In this document: piece by piece, positions 22,998-25,210 of the stretch
How positions within the stretch are numbered: position 1 is the first letter of the stretch
Layout: each line of letters opens with the position of its first letter
NCBI GenBank assembly: GCA_026387085.1
Contig: JAPLMK010000042.1
Coordinates: forward strand, 1 to 25,210
Source: Candidatus Omnitrophota bacterium
GTDB taxonomy: Bacteria > Ratteibacteria > UBA8468 > MWAK01
Reading direction: 5' to 3'
Length of the DNA stretch: 25,210 nucleotides
The notes under the pieces: generated by a model
The model's input: the letters and a program-made list of their open reading frames with translations, nothing else
Told to the model about the DNA's origin: nothing
Database searches by the model: none
Position numbers and translations under genes: made by a program

Positions 22998-24263
22998 ATG
23001 ACGCTTACCGAAAAAATCCTGGCAAAAAAATCCGGCCGGGCAGTACTCAGCCCGGGCGAATTCGTGTTGGTTGACGTTGACCTGGGGTTTGCCAATGATT
23101 TAACCGGACCGCCGGCCATCAAGGAGTTTGAGAAATACGGAAACAAGGTCTTTGCGCCGGAAAAAGTAGCCCTGATTCCGGACCATTTTACTCCCTGCAA
23201 AGACATTGACAGCGCCGGGCTGGTCAAGATGCTGCGTGAATTTAGCCGCAAACAGAAGATCAACCGCTTTTACGAAATCGGCCAAATGGGCGTCGAACAC
23301 GCCCTCCTGCCGGAAGAAGGGCTCATCCTGCCCGGCACAATCGTTGTCGGCGCAGACAGCCATACCTGCACCCACGGTGCGCTTGGCGCCTTCGCAACCG
23401 GAGTCGGAAGTACCGACCTGGCGTTTTTTCTCTTGACCGGCAAGGCCTGGTTCCGGGTTCCGGAAACAATTGTCGTAGAATTTTCCGGAAAATTACCGGA
23501 ATGGGTCGGCGGCAAGGACTTAATTCTTTATCTTATCTCTAAAACCGGGGTGGACGGCGCCCGTTATAAGGCCTTTGAGTTTACCGGTCCGATTATTTCC
23601 CGCCTTCCGGTTGACGACCGTTTTTCCATGTGCAACATGGCAATTGAAGCCGGAGCCAAAAACGGTATTATCGCTCCGGACCAAATCACCATGGATTACC
23701 TGCGCCAGGTAAACCCGGGCTGGGTTGACACGCACCCTGATTTTACGCTGAACCCGGATTCCGGAACCGTCTATTCGGAAAAAATCAAGATAGACGTATC
23801 GGAACTTGAACCTTTTGTGGCGGCGCCTGATTTACCTTCAAACGGTTTCCCGGTTTCCCGGCTTTCAGACGTTAAACTTGACCAGGTCCTGATCGGTTCC
23901 TGCACCAACGGAAGAATTTCAGATTTAAAGATAGCGGCCGAAATACTGAAAGGGAAAAAAGTGGCCAAAAATCTGCGCCTGATTGTCATTCCGGCCACAC
24001 AAAAAATATGGCAGGAAGCCCTGAAAGAAGGTTACCTGAACACGTTTGTCGAATCCGGCGCAGCGGTAAGTACGCCAACCTGCGGACCATGCCTGGGCGG
24101 GCACATGGGCGTGCTGGCCGAAGGAGAAGTGGCGCTCTCAACCACCAACCGTAACTTTGTGGGCCGGATGGGACACCCCCGGAGCAAGGTCTATCTTTCT
24201 TCGGCGTCAGTAGCCGCCGCCAGCGCCTTAACCGGCCGGATAACCCATCCCGCTGAAGTATAA
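22998..24263 (+). CDS. leuC: 3-isopropylmalate dehydratase large subunit
   Basis: With LeuD this aconitase-family [4Fe-4S] enzyme isomerises 2- to 3-isopropylmalate. The 421-residue length matches the shorter LeuC type shared with archaea and homoaconitases rather than the ~466-residue E. coli type. Motifs are VVGADSHTCTHGALGAFATGVGSTD near 116-140 and the cluster cysteines Cys302 (GSCTNGR), Cys362 and Cys365 (TCGPCLGG). NRNFVGRMGHP lies near the end. No Shine-Dalgarno precedes the ATG, and it starts 11 bases after leuA. The short-type LeuC/LeuD pair sometimes acts on other 2-alkylmalates, but the operon supports leucine synthesis. Confidence 0.94.
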   Translation: MTLTEKILAKKSGRAVLSPGEFVLVDVDLGFANDLTGPPAIKEFEKYGNKVFAPEKVALIPDHFTPCKDIDSAGLVKMLREFSRKQKINRFYEIGQMGVEHALLPEEGLILPGTIVVGADSHTCTHGALGAFATGVGSTDLAFFLLTGKAWFRVPETIVVEFSGKLPEWVGGKDLILYLISKTGVDGARYKAFEFTGPIISRLPVDDRFSMCNMAIEAGAKNGIIAPDQITMDYLRQVNPGWVDTHPDFTLNPDSGTVYSEKIKIDVSELEPFVAAPDLPSNGFPVSRLSDVKLDQVLIGSCTNGRISDLKIAAEILKGKKVAKNLRLIVIPATQKIWQEALKEGYLNTFVESGAAVSTPTCGPCLGGHMGVLAEGEVALSTTNRNFVGRMGHPRSKVYLSSASVAAASALTGRITHPAEV

Positions 24264-24323
24264 TGCAACGTAGTGCGGCCCCTTCAGGGTCGCCTGTAGG
24301 GGAGGGGCTACGTCCCCCTCCCG
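24264..24323. repeat. Two GC-rich hairpins between leuC and leuD
   Basis: The 66-base gap holds an imperfect hairpin, GCGGCCC with GGGTCGC, around 24275-24292. A perfect GGGAGGGG (24300-24307) with CCCCTCCC (24315-24322) follows, with a seven-base loop containing TACGT. Seven A then run straight into the leuD start, so no plus-strand T-tract is present and this is not a standard terminator for leuC. A dispersed REP-like element or a translational control hairpin are the alternatives. Confidence 0.5.
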
Positions 24324-24329
24324 AAAAAA

Positions 24330-24833
24330 ATGAAATTACAAGGCAAAACCTGGAAATTCGGCGATAATATCAATACCGACCTGATTATCCCGGCCCGGTA
24401 CATGACCGCTTACGAAGCCGCGGAACTCGGTAAGCACTGCATGGAAGACGCCGACCCGGAGTTTTCGAAAAAAGTACAGCCCGGGGACATTATTGTGGCC
24501 GGAGAAAATTTCGGCTGCGGCAGCAGCCGGGAACACGCGGTTCTGGCTTTAAAAGGCGCCGGTATCTCCGCGATAATCGCCAAATCATTTGCCCGCATCT
24601 TCTTTCGCAACGCCATCAATACCGGATTGCCGATTATCGAATCGCCGGAAGCCGCAATTGCGATTAAGGAGGGCGCGGAAATCGTGATCGACCTGACAAC
24701 CGGAAGAATTGAAAACTTAACCGAAAACCAGCATTTTGCAATTAAAGAATTTCCAGAATTCTTAACCAAAATCGTGGAAAACGGAGGACTTTTAAAATGG
24801 GCGACCAGAGAAAAAAAGGGACCTATAAGATAG
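24330..24833 (+). CDS. leuD: 3-isopropylmalate dehydratase small subunit
   Basis: The swivelling small subunit pairs with LeuC. At 167 residues it is the short LeuD type. Motifs are GKTWKFGDNINTDLIIPARY at the N-terminus, the substrate-loop block GENFGCGSSREHAVLALK near 57-74, and AKSFARIFFRNAINTGLP near 84-101. The ATG comes directly after a run of A and a GC-rich hairpin, with no Shine-Dalgarno. The 3' end overlaps leuB by 37 bases in another frame. The match of short-type LeuC and short-type LeuD is consistent with a co-inherited pair. Confidence 0.94.
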   Translation: MKLQGKTWKFGDNINTDLIIPARYMTAYEAAELGKHCMEDADPEFSKKVQPGDIIVAGENFGCGSSREHAVLALKGAGISAIIAKSFARIFFRNAINTGLPIIESPEAAIAIKEGAEIVIDLTTGRIENLTENQHFAIKEFPEFLTKIVENGGLLKWATREKKGPIR

Positions 24834-25210
24834 GCGTTATTCCCGGAGACGGGGTAGGGCCGGAGATAATCCGGGAAGGACTAAAAGTTTTGGACGCAAT
24901 CAAACAAAAATTTTCCCTTAAATTTGAATTAGTCAATTATGATTTCGGGGGAGAACGTTACCTGAAGACCGGTGAAATCCTGCCCGACAGCGCCATTGAA
25001 GAGTTTCTGAAACTGGACGCAATCTACCTGGGGGCGGTAGGCCATCCGGAGGTAAAGCCCGGCATCCTGGAACACGGCCTGCTCTTAAAACTGCGCTTCG
25101 CGCTTGACCAGTACATAAATTTAAGGCCGGTTAAACTTTATCCGGGAGTCTGGACGCCCATCAAGGATAAAGGGCCGGAGCATATCGATTACGTCGTGGT
25201 GCGCGAAAAT
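24797..25210 (+). CDS. leuB: 3-isopropylmalate dehydrogenase-type decarboxylating dehydrogenase, N-terminal part
   Basis: The frame is open for 138 codons to the window edge. It starts YKIGVIPGDGVGPEIIREGLKVLDA, the dinucleotide-binding start of the isocitrate/isopropylmalate dehydrogenase family, and continues with LKTGEILPDSAIEEFLKLDAIYLGAVGHP and FALDQYINLRPVKLYPG. The ATG lies inside leuD, 37 bases before its end, with GGAGG nine bases upstream. In the operon it should oxidise 3-isopropylmalate to 2-oxoisocaproate. The GILEHGLLLKLRFALDQYINLRP stretch is also reminiscent of tartrate/D-malate dehydrogenase-like members, so substrate is inferred from context. The C-terminal two-thirds are not in view. 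Confidence 0.88.
   Translation, partial: MGDQRKKGTYKIGVIPGDGVGPEIIREGLKVLDAIKQKFSLKFELVNYDFGGERYLKTGEILPDSAIEEFLKLDAIYLGAVGHPEVKPGILEHGLLLKLRFALDQYINLRPVKLYPGVWTPIKDKGPEHIDYVVVREN

Overview
The window is bacterial chromosome of moderate GC (close to half, judged by eye), densely packed, with short spacers and frequent gene overlaps. The gene content suggests an uncultured diderm lineage: a combined type II secretion / type IV pilus cluster, two SurA/PpiC-type periplasmic foldases, an H-X9-DG pseudopilin and a GspK protein carrying a lamin-tail domain. H-X9-DG pilins and lamin-tail/GspK proteins are frequent in PVC-group and nearby candidate phyla (Omnitrophota-like), but this placement is inference and no rRNA is present to settle it. 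Some genes have a strong Shine-Dalgarno (ppiC-like, pilT, H-X9-DG pilin). Many have none, and three appear to be leaderless.

Layout. From 17002 down to 1 there is a long minus-strand run: rbfA-argS, then a probable promoter and the secretion/pilus genes gspE/pilB1-pilT-pilB2-gspF-gspG-gspH-gspI-gspJ-gspK. These are followed by a membrane-anchored PpiC-like foldase, a SurA-like foldase, pdxA, an H-X9-DG pseudopilin, and a six-TM HD-GYP protein cut by the window edge. From 17128 the plus strand carries ftsK. A frameshifted orphan gene bracketed by two hairpin repeats, then cca, lie on the minus strand (19291-21368). From 21472 a plus-strand leucine operon leuA-leuC-leuD-leuB runs off the right edge.

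How the genes fit together. The ATPases, inner-membrane platform GspF and pseudopilins GspG/H/I/J/K form the motor and fibre of a T2SS-like or pilus-like machine. PilT suggests a retracting pilus, while gspGHIJK order is secretion-like, so the system is ambiguous. No secretin or prepilin peptidase is in the window. The second PilB has an N-terminal MshEN-like region (a c-di-GMP-binding fold), and the run ends in an HD-GYP protein, a family that degrades c-di-GMP, which suggests second-messenger control. LeuA, LeuCD and LeuB cover the committed leucine pathway from 2-oxoisovalerate to 2-oxoisocaproate.

The most interesting signal is a family of long imperfect hairpins (copy A 4459-4657, copy B 8342-8521) inside the secretion run. 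Each sits directly after a stop codon, in the same orientation. They share a conserved core, and their outer and inner stems differ in sequence while keeping base pairing. That is covariation seen within one window, so these are candidates for an undescribed structured RNA or repeat class. Three other kinds of hairpin element (before pdxA, around the orphan gene, between leuC and leuD) show that this genome accumulates palindromic intergenic elements.
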